A DNA stretch of 64,000 nt from NCBI RefSeq assembly GCF_900243745.1, contig NZ_LT984798.1:1048501-1112500 (forward strand), read 5' to 3'. Shown here one piece after another: positions 9,785-18,770 of the stretch. The stretch comes from Desulfovibrio sp. G11 (GTDB lineage Bacteria; Desulfobacterota; Desulfovibrionia; Desulfovibrionales; Desulfovibrionaceae). The position numbers and the translations under genes are program-made. Position 1 is the first letter of the stretch. Every line of letters starts with the position of its first letter. The notes beneath the pieces are model-generated. The model saw only the letters and a program-made list of their open reading frames with translations, was not told the DNA's origin and searched no databases.

Positions 9785-10906
9785 ATGCCCAGCCGTTACC
9801 GCCACAAGAGGTTCAGCTTCCTCAATGTGTTTGCGTATCCTTTCCTGTTTTTGCTGCTGGCCTGCCTGCTGCGTCCCGGCCCCGGACAGGCCGCCCCCCC
9901 CATTCCGGAACACGGTTTTCTGGAAACCAGTTCCGCCATTCTGTACGATCTGGACCACGATGCCATTCTTTTTGAGCAAAACGCCGACCAGCGCATTGCC
10001 CCGGCATCACTGACCAAGGTCCTTTCAATGTTTCTGGCCCTGGACAGCGTGGATCAGGGCAAGCTGAGCCTGGACAATACCGTAACGGTCAGCCGTGCCG
10101 CCGCAGGAACCGGCGGTTCACGCATGGGCCTGCGGGAAAATGACGTGGTGAGCCTTGAACAGCTGCTCATGGGCATGGCTGTGTCTTCGGGCAATGATGC
10201 CAGCATGGCTGTGGCGGAATGTGTGGGCGGTTCGACTCCGGCTTTTGTAGCCATGATGAATGCCAAAGCGCAGGCCCTGGGCATGCGCGACAGCCAGTTC
10301 CGCAATCCCCACGGGTTGCCCGCCAAAGGCCAGTACACCACGGCCCGCGACATGCTCACCCTGGCACGGGCCTATCTGCAGGCCCATCCCCAGGCCCTGC
10401 GTTTTCACAACACCCACACCATCAGCCATAAAGGGCGCGTCACCTGGAACAAGAACCCCCTGCTGGGCCAGTACCCCGGCGCGGACGGGCTTAAAACAGG
10501 CTGGGTCAACGCCTCGGGCTACAATCTTATCTTCACGGCCAGCCAGGGGCCCAGACGCCTGCTGGCCGTCATTCTGGGCGCGCCCGACTCGCGCACGCGC
10601 GGGGTTGAGGCGTTTCGCCTGCTGGATGCCGGATTTCAGGTATGCGGCAACAATGCCGCATCGGTGGTGGCAGCCCTGGATTGCCTGCCCCCGGAACGCT
10701 ATAACCCCGACATGCGCAAGACAGCCCGCGAGGCCCGGCGTATGTATGCAGGCAGCGATGCCGCACCTCGCAAAAACGTGAGCAAGGCCCCTCAGGCCAA
10801 GCAGACGGCAAAAGCAAAGCCCAAAAAGAAAGAGGCCCACAAGGCCGCGCGACAAAAGCGCGATTCCGGCCAGGCAGCCAGATCCGGCTCTGGACGGGCG
10901 GGCTAG
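9785..10906 (+). CDS. D-alanyl-D-alanine carboxypeptidase (DacA/PBP5-like, peptidase S11)
   Basis: Trims the terminal D-Ala from peptidoglycan stem peptides in the periplasm. A signal peptide (RYRHKRFSFLN, then a hydrophobic run ending near GQAAPP) leads into the S11 domain with all three motifs: SLTK (nucleophile Ser, in APASLTK), SGN and KTG (DGLKTGWVN). The C-terminus is a Lys/Ala-rich basic tail (KPKKKEAHKAARQKR) instead of the beta-rich domain plus amphipathic anchor of classical PBP5, so membrane attachment may differ. I chose ATG 9785, with AAGG 8 bases upstream. An in-frame ATG at 9707 would add 26 residues before the signal peptide. Confidence 0.92.
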   Translation: MPSRYRHKRFSFLNVFAYPFLFLLLACLLRPGPGQAAPPIPEHGFLETSSAILYDLDHDAILFEQNADQRIAPASLTKVLSMFLALDSVDQGKLSLDNTVTVSRAAAGTGGSRMGLRENDVVSLEQLLMGMAVSSGNDASMAVAECVGGSTPAFVAMMNAKAQALGMRDSQFRNPHGLPAKGQYTTARDMLTLARAYLQAHPQALRFHNTHTISHKGRVTWNKNPLLGQYPGADGLKTGWVNASGYNLIFTASQGPRRLLAVILGAPDSRTRGVEAFRLLDAGFQVCGNNAASVVAALDCLPPERYNPDMRKTAREARRMYAGSDAAPRKNVSKAPQAKQTAKAKPKKKEAHKAARQKRDSGQAARSGSGRAG

Positions 10907-11359
10907 GCGCCTTAAAGGACTGTGTATCTGCCAAGTCGCTGCACGGCTGGCGGCGGCAACTCCCCCGGGCTGGCAAAATATTGCTCCCCCGCAGAGGCTG
11001 CCGCACAAAAAACCTGTTGTACGTGGTCATGTCGCAGCATCCCACATCTGCGCATATGCGAACAAAAAACTTCCGCCGGGCAAGATCTGTCCGGCGGAAG
11101 TTTAAATTTCAGGCACAACATTTTACAGTACGGCTAGAGTCTTTCAAGTATGAAATGCTCTACAGGGATTTGTCTCCAACTCCTTGTCGCCAAATGATTG
11201 CAGGGCGGCTTTGCCGATCGTCAAGCAACCATTTGAAGCGTTAATTGCTCTGGGCGGGGCGTGAGCCGGACCGGAATTCAGGCCAGATCAAAACGGAAGC
11301 CCGGCGGGTAAAACGCAACAGGGACCAACGCAGGCCAGGCGGACGAAAAACCGGCCTGC
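10907..11359. other. Intergenic region between convergent dacA-like gene and yifB
   Basis: No gene supported. It contains the strong hairpin at 11067-11103; I see nothing else. Confidence 0.6.
11067..11103 (-). terminator. Terminator between convergent genes
   Basis: AAACTTCCGCCGG (11067-11079) pairs with CCGGCGGAAGTTT (11091-11103). On the minus strand the stem is followed by a T-run, fitting termination of the lepB-yifB transcript. It may also stop plus-strand transcription. Confidence 0.85.
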
Positions 11360-12898
11360 TCAGGCCATGCCGCCCTGCCCCCGGTCCAGAACCCGCAGGG
11401 ATACGGCCTCGGCAAGGTGCGCGGCATCAATGCTTTTTGCGCCAGCCAGATCGGCAATGGTGCGCGCCATGCGCAACACCCGCGCACAGGCGCGTGCCGA
11501 CAGGGCAAGGCGGTTCACCGCCGCCTCCATAAGGTCATGCCCCGGGGCGTCAAGGCCGCAGTGGGCGTCAAGCAGCGCGCCGGAAAGTTCCGCATTGCAG
11601 CGCGGCCCGCCCGCACCATAACGGCGTTTCTGCACGGCCCGGGCAGCCAGCACCCGTTCCCGCATGGCCGCCGAACCGGCCCCGGCCCTGCTCTGGCGCA
11701 AATCAGCATAGGGCACGGCGGGAACCTCCACATGCACATCAATACGGTCCAGCATGGGGCCGGATATTCTGGCCTGATACCGCGCCCGCTGGTCCGGGCG
11801 GCAAACGCAATCATGCGTCGGGTCGCCGTAATAGCCGCAGGGGCAAGGATTCATGGCCGCCACAAGCATGCAGGCAGCGGGAAAAACCACGCTGTGCGAA
11901 GCACGCGCTATATGCACCGTGCCGCCCTCCAGAGGCTGGCGCAGTGATTCCAGCGCACTCTTCTGAAATTCAGGCAGCTCATCAAGAAAAAGCACCCCCC
12001 GATGGGCAAGGCTCACTTCGCCCGGGCGGGGCCAGGCCCCGCCGCCCACAAGGGCCACGTCCGAAATGGTGTGATGCGGCGCTCGAAAAGGCCTTTGGCG
12101 CACAAGCCCCCCGTGGCCGGGCAGCTTGTTTGCCACGCTGTAAATCTTGGTGACTTCCAGAGCTTCTTCAAAATCAAGGGGAGGAAGGATGGTAGGCAGG
12201 CGCTGGGCAAGCATGGTCTTGCCGCTGCCCGGAGGCCCCAGCAAAAGCACGTTATGGCCTCCGGCCGCCGCGATCTCAAGGGCACGCTTGGCAGCCTCCT
12301 GCCCTTTGACCTCCGCAAAGTCCAGGGTATGTTCCGCTGGCGGCAGGCCCGCCTCTTCCGGTTCCGCTACCGGCTCAAGAGGCTCCGCGCCTGCCAGAAA
12401 GGCGGCGCACTGCGCAATATTACGGGGGGCGTACACCGGCAGGCCGCGCACCACGGCAGCCTCGGCCCCGTTGCCCGGCGGCACGATAATGCCAGCCGCG
12501 CCGCGCTGCCGCGCCAGCAGCGCCAGAGGCAGAACACCGCTGACCGGGCGGAGATCACCGGCGAGCGAAAGCTCGCCGGCCATGAAAAAACGCTGCAAAC
12601 CTTCGGCGGGAATGCCGCCGGAAGCGGCCAGAAGCCCCATTGCCAGCGGCAGGTCATAGCTGGCCCCGCTCTTGCGCCGCCATGCAGGGGCAAGATTGAC
12701 GGTTACCCGCGCCGGGGGCAGCTTGAAGTTTGCCGCCCGCAAGGCAGCAAAAACGCGGTCCTTGGCCTCGCGCACGGCGGTTTCCGCCAGACCCACCATA
12801 GTGAAGCCCGGAAGCCCCTGGCGCACATAGTCCACTTCCAGTTCTACGGGATAGGCATCAACGCCTTCAACGCCGCCGCTGTTCAGCCGGACCACCAC
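11360..12898 (-). CDS. YifB/ComM-family Mg chelatase-like AAA+ ATPase
   Basis: A member of the YifB/ComM group; ComM acts as a helicase aiding branch migration in transformation and recombination. The N-terminal ChlI-like domain (GVDAYPVELEVD, then GLPGFTMVGL) precedes an AAA+ domain with Walker A GPPGSGKT and Walker B LFLDELPEF, then a C-terminal Mg-chelatase domain with the Cys-containing CPCGYYGDP segment. The start is taken as GTG 12898 (GTG 12895 is possible) because GGAGG lies just upstream and homologues start near RLNSGGVEGVDAYPVE. A longer in-frame reading from 13036 would overlap lepB. It follows lepB by 34 bases, probably in one operon. About 512 residues, typical. Confidence 0.92.
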   Translation of the reverse strand: MVVRLNSGGVEGVDAYPVELEVDYVRQGLPGFTMVGLAETAVREAKDRVFAALRAANFKLPPARVTVNLAPAWRRKSGASYDLPLAMGLLAASGGIPAEGLQRFFMAGELSLAGDLRPVSGVLPLALLARQRGAAGIIVPPGNGAEAAVVRGLPVYAPRNIAQCAAFLAGAEPLEPVAEPEEAGLPPAEHTLDFAEVKGQEAAKRALEIAAAGGHNVLLLGPPGSGKTMLAQRLPTILPPLDFEEALEVTKIYSVANKLPGHGGLVRQRPFRAPHHTISDVALVGGGAWPRPGEVSLAHRGVLFLDELPEFQKSALESLRQPLEGGTVHIARASHSVVFPAACMLVAAMNPCPCGYYGDPTHDCVCRPDQRARYQARISGPMLDRIDVHVEVPAVPYADLRQSRAGAGSAAMRERVLAARAVQKRRYGAGGPRCNAELSGALLDAHCGLDAPGHDLMEAAVNRLALSARACARVLRMARTIADLAGAKSIDAAHLAEAVSLRVLDRGQGGMA

Positions 12899-12932
12899 AG
12901 GGCCTCCTTGCCACGCTTGAGCCGCAGGGCGG

Positions 12933-13553
12933 CTATTCCACTTTTTTGCCCATGCGGTTCCAGCGCATGTCGTCAAGCCCGCCCCAGGACCAGTAGATGC
13001 GCCATGCCTTGGCCCGTATGGCGCTGCGGTCCACAAAACCCCAGAAGCGCGAATCCAGCGAGTTGTCGCGGTTGTCGCCCATGACGAAGTACTTGCCTTC
13101 AGGAACCGTCACCGGTCCGAAATTGTCGCGTACAGGCTCCACACGATCAGGCTGCGTAAAACGCGTGTAGCTTTCCTTGACAGCTTCGCCATTGCGGTAC
13201 AGCTGCTTGCCGCGCACTTCGATGATATCGCCGGGAACACCCACAATGCGCTTGATATAGTCCACACTGGGATCATTGGGATATTCAAAGATGATGATTT
13301 CGCCGCGCTGCGGGTCGTCACCCCTGTAAATATAGTGATTGGTAAAGGGAACCTTGATGCCATAGGCGAACTTGCTGGCCAGCAGGTGATCGCCCACCAG
13401 CAGGGTTTGCAGCATGGATTCAGACGGTATTTTAAAAGCCTGTACTACAAAGGTACGGATAACCAGGGCAAGCAGCAGGGCCACAAGCAGGGCCTCGCCA
13501 TATTCGCGCCAAAGGGGCTTCTTGGGGCGCGACGATCTCAAAAGCGTGGTCAT
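12933..13553 (-). CDS. lepB: Signal peptidase I
   Basis: Cleaves signal peptides from exported proteins at the outer face of the inner membrane. One N-terminal transmembrane helix (about residues 20-40) is followed by the catalytic Ser46 in PSESM and the general-base Lys101 in YIKRIVGVPGD, then the box MGDNRDNSLDSRFWG. The 206 residues give a short, single-anchor form compared with the two-anchor E. coli enzyme. AAGGA is found about 10 bases before the ATG. It is co-directional with yifB. Confidence 0.96.
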   Translation of the reverse strand: MTTLLRSSRPKKPLWREYGEALLVALLLALVIRTFVVQAFKIPSESMLQTLLVGDHLLASKFAYGIKVPFTNHYIYRGDDPQRGEIIIFEYPNDPSVDYIKRIVGVPGDIIEVRGKQLYRNGEAVKESYTRFTQPDRVEPVRDNFGPVTVPEGKYFVMGDNRDNSLDSRFWGFVDRSAIRAKAWRIYWSWGGLDDMRWNRMGKKVE

Positions 13554-13980
13554 GAGGTGCTGTTCCTTGTTGAGGGCATTTTACCTTGAAACGCCTGCCG
13601 GGGGCAGCGTATTACTGCTGTTTTCAGCCCGCGCGCCATTTTCCTGGACGCTGCACTGTGCAAATATCGCCAGTTCTGGCAGGTCTGGCGGTCCGTCATG
13701 GCTGAGGTGCGCCTTCCGGAAAATACCCACAGGTACCCGGTGTGGCGACAGCCCGTAAGGCCGCCCCGAAGCTGCCTTGGCCCGGTGATGCGCGGTTGCA
13801 AAGTATGCACTGATGCGCGCCCAAAGGCAAGGTACACATGCCGGCCCCCAGTACGTTCCCACAGGCGAATCACACAGGTCACGCTCATAAAGCAGGCCAG
13901 ACAGGCGGACAAACAAACAGCCCCGGCGCCTGTGTCACAGGCGCCGGGGCAATACTGCCGGCAGTTCCGGTAACTGGTCC
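13554..13980. other. Intergenic region between purine permease and lepB
   Basis: No gene supported. It holds the permease terminator near 13920-13950 and presumably the lepB promoter on the minus strand. No clear promoter motif or riboswitch was recognised. Confidence 0.5.
13920..13950 (-). terminator. Terminator of the purine permease gene
   Basis: GCCCCGGCGCCTG and CAGGCGCCGGGGC form a very stable stem with a tiny loop. On the minus strand it is followed by TGTTTGTTTG. Confidence 0.82.
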
Positions 13981-15291
13981 CTACGGCAAGCGCAAGGCAA
14001 AGTTGATGATGAAGCACAGCGCAATGCAGAGCATGACCAGGTTCAGGTCCTTGAAGCGTCCGGCCAGGGCCTTGATGCCCACCCAGCTCACAAAGCCAAA
14101 ACCAAAGCCGGTAGCAATGTTGAAGGTCAGCGGCATGCTGATGATGGTCAAAAACGCGGGCAGCGCCACGGTAAAGTCCTTGAAGCAGATACGCCCCACT
14201 TCCTGCATCATCATGGCACCCACGATGATAAGCACCGGCGCGGTGGCGTAGGCGGGAACCATGCCCACCAGAGGCGAGAAAAAGAGCGCCAGAAAAAACA
14301 GTACGGCAATGGTCACGGCGGTAAGCCCCGTGCGGCCACCCTCTGCAACACCGGCGGCGCTTTCGAGGTAGCTCGTGGCCGTGGTGGCGCCCATGACGGC
14401 GCTGGCCATGGTAGCCATAGAGTCGGTAATAAGGGCCTTGTCGAGGTTTTCGATATGGCCGTCTTCGCGGATGAACCCGGCCTTCTGCGAAAGCCCGATG
14501 AGTACGCCCATATTGTCGAAAAGGTCCACCATCGTCAGGGTAAAGATAATGGAAATAAGCCCGTGATGCAGCGCACCCTTGATGTCCATCTGCATGAAGG
14601 TTTCAGTGGGCATGGGCAGGCTGGTAGAAAATATGGGCCCTTTGGGCAGGGGCGACACGCCAAGGGCTATGCCGGCCACCGTGATGACCAGAATGCCTAT
14701 GATCATGGCTCCGCGCACGCGCAGGGCCAGCAGGCCGCCAATAAGAAAGATGCCCACAATGGAAAGCAGGGTTCCGGGATTGCCCAGATTGCCCAGCGTC
14801 ACAAAGGTGGCGGGGTCAGCCGCCACAATGCCGCAGCTTTTCATGCCGATAAAGGCGATAAAAGCCCCGATACCCACCACAATGGCGTATTTGAGATCCA
14901 TAGGCACGGCATTGATGATGAGCTGGCGTATGCGTGTGACCGTGAGCAGCAGAAAAACCACACCGGAAATAAACACGGCTCCCAGCCCCGTCTGCCAGGA
15001 ATATCCGGCCGGGCCACACACATAGTAGGCGAAAAATGCCGTGATACCGAGTCCCGGAGCCACCCCCACAGGAAATCTGGCCCACAGGCCCATAACCAGG
15101 GTGGCGATAATGGTCACCCATATGGTGGAAGCCACGGCGGAATCTTTGGGCATGCCCGCGTCAGCCAGCATGCCGGGAACCACAAAAATAAGGTAGCACA
15201 TGGCCATGAAGCTGGTGAGTCCTGCCAGCATTTCCCTTTTGACCGTGCTGCCCCTTGCAGCGGGATTAAACAGTTTTTCCAGCACACTCAT
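13981..15291 (-). CDS. NCS2-family purine (guanine/hypoxanthine/adenine) permease, AzgA/PbuG type
   Basis: A proton-coupled inner-membrane importer for purine bases. The 436 residues carry about 12 hydrophobic segments. The N-terminus (LFNPAARGSTVKREMLAGLTSFMAMCYLIFV) and the GLGITAFFAYYV and GATTATSYLESAAGVAEGGRTGLTA segments are hallmarks of the AzgA/PbuG branch rather than of the UraA/PbuX branch. GGAGG is close to the ATG. It is monocistronic and ends at a strong hairpin. I looked for a purine riboswitch in the 300 bases upstream and did not see one. Exact base specificity cannot be read from the sequence. Confidence 0.9.
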   Translation of the reverse strand: MSVLEKLFNPAARGSTVKREMLAGLTSFMAMCYLIFVVPGMLADAGMPKDSAVASTIWVTIIATLVMGLWARFPVGVAPGLGITAFFAYYVCGPAGYSWQTGLGAVFISGVVFLLLTVTRIRQLIINAVPMDLKYAIVVGIGAFIAFIGMKSCGIVAADPATFVTLGNLGNPGTLLSIVGIFLIGGLLALRVRGAMIIGILVITVAGIALGVSPLPKGPIFSTSLPMPTETFMQMDIKGALHHGLISIIFTLTMVDLFDNMGVLIGLSQKAGFIREDGHIENLDKALITDSMATMASAVMGATTATSYLESAAGVAEGGRTGLTAVTIAVLFFLALFFSPLVGMVPAYATAPVLIIVGAMMMQEVGRICFKDFTVALPAFLTIISMPLTFNIATGFGFGFVSWVGIKALAGRFKDLNLVMLCIALCFIINFALRLP

Positions 15292-15703
15292 GGCGTTTCC
15301 TCCTTATGTGCGACGCCGACCGGGGCATGGGACACCCAGACCATCCCTGCCCGTAAAACAAACGCGATACATACCCGATATACCCGGCGCTGTCCGGCCG
15401 GTCGCAATGCCCTGATGCCAAACGTCTGCCGCCACTTTTCGGGCGGCAGCCCGGAAAAAGATACCGGCATGCCCGGTTCGTCCGGCAGCGCGGATATGAA
15501 GCGGAAAGTGGGCCGCAGATAATGCCCGCCCTCTTGATGAAGGCGGCAGCATGCCACAGAGCGCAGGCTATGTCCATATAAGCCAGAGCACGAATCGCCC
15601 GAAAAAACAATCCCCGGCAGCCGTTGCTGCCGGGGCATCATTAGTGAAAAACATACATTATCAGGCGCAACGCCCGCCCCTTTGGTGAAGGCGGCAGCGC
15701 GGC
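15292..15703. other. Intergenic region upstream of the permease
   Basis: It contains the minus-strand terminator of the cysE-lipoprotein unit (15605-15635) and the permease leader. No coding sequence or riboswitch was recognised. Confidence 0.5.
15605..15635 (-). terminator. Terminator of the cysE-lipoprotein unit
   Basis: CCCCGGCAGC (15612-15621) and GCTGCCGGGG (15626-15635) form a perfect 10-bp stem with a 4-base loop. On the minus strand it is followed by ATTGTTTTTTC. Confidence 0.9.
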
Positions 15704-15859
15704 CTACCGGCCCACGCCAACACCTACCTGCGCCTGCCCCTTGGGCTGCACACGCACGCCCTGCCCGCAGCCGCTCAAGGCCGATCCGGCCAGCAGGCAC
15801 AGCAAGACAAGGCAGCAGAGGCCGCGGCGTTTCGTGATCAGGCGTAACAGGTTAGCCAC
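15704..15859 (-). CDS. Small predicted lipoprotein, 51 residues, overlapping cysE
   Basis: A short reading frame starting at GTG 15859, whose first codons overlap the cysE stop (GTGGCTAA). AGGAG lies 9 bases upstream. The product has a basic N-terminus (ITKRRG), a hydrophobic stretch (LCCLVLLCLLAGSAL) and a lipobox LSGC with the Cys at residue 31, leaving a mature peptide of only about 21 residues, Gly/Val/Gln-rich. This is a classic lipoprotein signal attached to almost nothing. It would be translationally coupled to cysE. Function unknown. Confidence 0.6.
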   Translation of the reverse strand: MANLLRLITKRRGLCCLVLLCLLAGSALSGCGQGVRVQPKGQAQVGVGVGR

Positions 15860-16763
15860 GGGGCCGCTCCTGCAGGATGCGTCCGCCCTCGGGCACATCC
15901 TGGGTAATCCACACATTACCACCGATAATGGCCCCTTTGCCGATGGTCACGCGACCAAGAATGGTGGCTCCGGCGTACACCGTGACATTATCACAAAGAA
16001 TGGGGTGCCTTGGTATGCCCTTGGTGAGCGTGCCGTCCGGATTCTTGGGAAAGGACAAGGCCCCAAGAGTCACACCCTGGTAAAGACGGCAGTTGCGCCC
16101 GATAATGCAGGTTTCGCCAATGACCACGCCAGTGCCGTGGTCAATAAAAAATTCTTCACCGATGCTCGCACCGGGGTGCAGGTCAATGCCTGTGGCCGAA
16201 TGCGACATTTCAGAAATGATGCGCGGTATCACCGGCACGTTGAGTTTGTACAGCTCGTGGGCGATGCGGTGATGCAGCATGGCCTGCATGGAAGGATAGC
16301 AGAATATGGTCTCGCCAGGGCTTGTGGCCGCGGGGTCGCCCTCGTAGGCGGCTTTGGCGTCGCCCGCCAGCAGACGCCTGATCTCCGGCAGGCTGTCCAT
16401 AAAAGCGATGGCGGCTTTTTCGCCGTCTGTCTCGCAGGACGTGCAGGGATTGCCCTCACCCTCGCAGCCAAAGCAGAAGCCCCGCACGATCTGTTCACAC
16501 AGCATGCGGTAAATGGTGTCGAGATTGGCCGACAGGTGATAACGCATGGACTCGCGCCATACCCGTGCGGGGCCGAAATAACCGGGAAAAATGGCCGCCC
16601 GCAGCCTGTCCATCACTTCCGAAAGATCTTTCAGCGACGGCATGGCCGCGCCCGCTGCCGGACGATGCCACACCGCGTCAAGAGAAGACGGATGGCAGAG
16701 CCGCTCGACCACGCTGTCAAGCAGGGGCATGGCCGTGGCCTTGAGGTCGCGCAATTCACTCAT
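15852..16763 (-). CDS. cysE: Serine O-acetyltransferase
   Basis: Transfers acetyl from acetyl-CoA to L-serine, giving O-acetylserine for cysteine synthesis. The C-terminal left-handed beta-helix is visible as hexapeptide repeats (IGEEFFIDHGTGVVIGETCIIG, residues about 195-217, with the catalytic His in DHGTG), ending in GGNVWITQDVP. The 303 residues and a Cys-containing insert (CFGCEGEGNPCTSCETDG near residue 100) fit the long form found in delta-proteobacteria and are unlike the E. coli enzyme. The insert holds four cysteines in 12 residues, a possible metal or redox site. Confidence 0.93.
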   Translation of the reverse strand: MSELRDLKATAMPLLDSVVERLCHPSSLDAVWHRPAAGAAMPSLKDLSEVMDRLRAAIFPGYFGPARVWRESMRYHLSANLDTIYRMLCEQIVRGFCFGCEGEGNPCTSCETDGEKAAIAFMDSLPEIRRLLAGDAKAAYEGDPAATSPGETIFCYPSMQAMLHHRIAHELYKLNVPVIPRIISEMSHSATGIDLHPGASIGEEFFIDHGTGVVIGETCIIGRNCRLYQGVTLGALSFPKNPDGTLTKGIPRHPILCDNVTVYAGATILGRVTIGKGAIIGGNVWITQDVPEGGRILQERPRG

Positions 16764-16871
16764 AGCAATATCCTGTGTTTTTTCTCTTGTACACGTTCAC
16801 GCCCGCCGCCGCAATACAGGCAGCGCTTTGCCCGCGGTGAAAGGGCAAAATCACTACCGGCAAAAAATATC

Positions 16872-16898
16872 TAAGGCTTGTGGTTTTATATCCGATAA
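16872..16898 (+). promoter_or_regulatory. Sigma-28 (FliA)-type promoter for the YjfB-like gene
   Basis: TAAGGCTT (16872-16879), 11 bases, then TCCGATAA (16891-16898). The flagellar sigma-28 consensus is TAAAGTTT-N11-GCCGATAA, so 6 of 8 and 7 of 8 positions match with exact spacing. It lies about 40 bases upstream of a motility-type gene. Confidence 0.78.
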
Positions 16899-16936
16899 GA
16901 ATAGTGCGGGCGGATTTTCCCGCAAAGGAGCATGCC

Positions 16937-17122
16937 ATGAATGACGTACAAATGGGCATGAGCGTGAGCATAAGCCGGGAGGCTCTGGATTTTCAGGCAA
17001 GCATGGCTGCCGCCGTTATCAACGGCAGCATCAGCAAAGGCCAGGAAATGCAGGCGCTCATGGATAAAAATGCCGGTCTGGCAGCGCAGGGCATCGGCAA
17101 CAGGCTTAATATCGAAGTATAA
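16937..17122 (+). CDS. YjfB-family putative motility protein
   Basis: A 61-residue soluble peptide (MNDVQMGMSVSISREA..., ending NRLNIEV) resembling the YjfB family of small flagellar-regulon proteins, which share the pattern of an N-terminal helix with an alternating hydrophobic face and a C-terminal NxLdi(e)V end. AAAGGAG lies 7 bases before the ATG. The sigma-28-type promoter just upstream independently supports expression with late flagellar genes. The biochemical role of the family is not known. Confidence 0.8.
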   Translation: MNDVQMGMSVSISREALDFQASMAAAVINGSISKGQEMQALMDKNAGLAAQGIGNRLNIEV

Positions 17123-17626
17123 CGTCCGGCCCTGCCGGAGCAGTGGGACGCTACTACTGCCCCGAGCAAGGCTGCAATGTGCACTGCCAGGCGTGCCGGG
17201 CTATCCCATACGGGTTCTGCAAAAAATTGCGCGGCACAATCTGCGCCATACCGGCCATTGCCGTATTGCAGCGTTCCGGCAAAACGCTTATGCAAAAGAG
17301 GCTCCTTTTTCAGAAGCGGAGTCTCTTTTGCATAAGCATTCGCCACACGGTCCCTGACAGGTAGATGCATATAAAAAGCCGTGTTTTTGAGGGGCACTCC
17401 GCCCCATCGCCGCCACCGCAATCCCCGGCGCTAGCTGTCACGCGGTAAGGGTTGCGCGAAGCGTCGTGTGCGGCCCCCAAAGCGTTTTGCGGCAGGGCTG
17501 CCCTGCCACAGCATGACGGCGCGTTGACAATTTACGGTCTTGGAGTAAGCCTGTAGGCCAGCCGCTCGGCATCTTTGCGGGCTTTTGCCCTGCCCTGCGC
17601 CCACTCCGCCCCCAAGAGGTACTGTT
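17123..17626. other. Intergenic region after the YjfB-like gene
   Basis: No gene supported. It contains a long hairpin at 17286-17337 and the leader of the dehydrogenase gene. Confidence 0.5.
17286..17337 (+). terminator. Long 20-bp-stem hairpin, probable terminator
   Basis: The arms 17286-17305 and 17318-17337 are complementary at 19 of 20 positions (GCTTATGCAAAAGAG... against CTCTTTTGCATAAGC). The A-rich and T-rich stretches sit inside the stem, and there is no T-run after it, so termination is likely but not certain. The stem is symmetrical and could work on either strand. Confidence 0.6.
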
Positions 17627-18556
17627 GTGAAAATTCTTGTTACTCCCCGTTCTTTTGGCAAAACCAATCCCGAACTGTTTGACCGCCTGACGCAGGCCGG
17701 TCTTGAGGTAGTGCGCAACGATACTGGCGGCATTCTTTCTGCCGACCAGATGCGTGAAAAACTGGCCGGATGCCAGGGCGTCATCCTGGGGGTAGACCCT
17801 ATGAGCGCCGATGTGCTGGCCGCCGCGCCGGAGCTTCGGGCCATCGCCAAATACGGCGTGGGCCTGGATAATATTGACCTTGAGGCCTGCAAGCAGCGCG
17901 GCATTGCCGTATCGCGCACCGTAGGGGCCAACAGCAATGCTGTGGCCGACTATGCGCTGACCCTCATGCTTATGGTAGCGCGCAAGGCCGGGCTTATTGA
18001 CCGCCGCTGCCGTGAAAAGGACTGGGGCAAAATCACCAGTATTGACCTGTATGGCAAAACCCTGGGCATCGTAGGCCTTGGAGCCATCGGCCGCTGCGTT
18101 GTCAAACGGGCGCAGGGCTTCGGCATGAAGATTCTCGGCCATGACATCGCATGGGACGAAGCCTGGGCCAGTGCCGAAGGCGTTGAGCGCGCAGACATGG
18201 ACCGCATCTGCCGCGAAGCAGATTTTATTACCCTGCATACAGTGCTGACGGACGAAACCCGCAACTGCATCAGTGCCGGGCGGATAGCCATGATGAAAAA
18301 AACCGCCGTCATCATCAATACCGCTCGCGGCGGCCTTATTGATGAAACGGCCCTGCTGGCCGCCCTGCAGGAAGGCCGCATCTATGGCGCGGGCCTTGAT
18401 GTTTTTGAGCAGGAACCCCCGGCGGACCCGGCCTGGTATGCGCTGGACAATCTGGTCATGGGGTCCCATTGCTCTTCTTCCACTGCCGGAGCCACAGAGA
18501 CCATGGGGCGTATGGCCGTGGACAACCTGCTCCGTGACCTTGGCCTGAGCCGTTAG
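17627..18556 (+). CDS. D-2-hydroxyacid dehydrogenase (SerA-like, short form)
   Basis: An NAD-dependent oxidoreductase of the phosphoglycerate dehydrogenase family. The Rossmann motif GLGAIG lies near residue 148, the substrate-binding Arg in NTARGG near residue 228, the catalytic Glu in FEQEPP near residue 257 and the His in GSHCSSST near residue 280. At 309 residues it lacks the C-terminal ACT regulatory domain of true SerA, so 3-phosphoglycerate may not be the substrate. The GTG start at 17627 is preceded by AAGAGG with 7-base spacing; an upstream ATG at 17585 has no site. Monocistronic. Confidence 0.88.
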   Translation: MKILVTPRSFGKTNPELFDRLTQAGLEVVRNDTGGILSADQMREKLAGCQGVILGVDPMSADVLAAAPELRAIAKYGVGLDNIDLEACKQRGIAVSRTVGANSNAVADYALTLMLMVARKAGLIDRRCREKDWGKITSIDLYGKTLGIVGLGAIGRCVVKRAQGFGMKILGHDIAWDEAWASAEGVERADMDRICREADFITLHTVLTDETRNCISAGRIAMMKKTAVIINTARGGLIDETALLAALQEGRIYGAGLDVFEQEPPADPAWYALDNLVMGSHCSSSTAGATETMGRMAVDNLLRDLGLSR

Positions 18557-18742
18557 CGTTATGGGCGCCTGAAATATTTTGTGGGGGGAGGGGCATCTTT
18601 ATAAAAGGTCCCTCCCCCTAAAACGTTTATTCCTGTTTTGACGGGGAACGTAATAACTATGGGGAAAGAGCCGGGATAATACGGGAAGAGCCGGGATATA
18701 TCTGGAAACGTATGTGCAAATAGATTGCAGAGGATGCAAATA

Positions 18743-18770
18743 AAAAAGGGAGGCTTAAACCTCCCTTTTT
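18743..18770 (+). terminator. Bidirectional terminator at the IS256 edge
   Basis: AAAAAGGGAGG (18743-18753) pairs with CCTCCCTTTTT (18760-18770). A-run and T-run flank the stem, so it can act on both strands. A second GC-rich hairpin (GGGGGAGGG at 18584-18592 with CCCTCCCCC at 18610-18618) lies just after the dehydrogenase stop. Confidence 0.85.

Noticed and set aside
15292-15640. Purine riboswitch before the purine permease
   Set aside because: The conserved loop and junction sequences of the purine aptamer could not be found on the minus strand.
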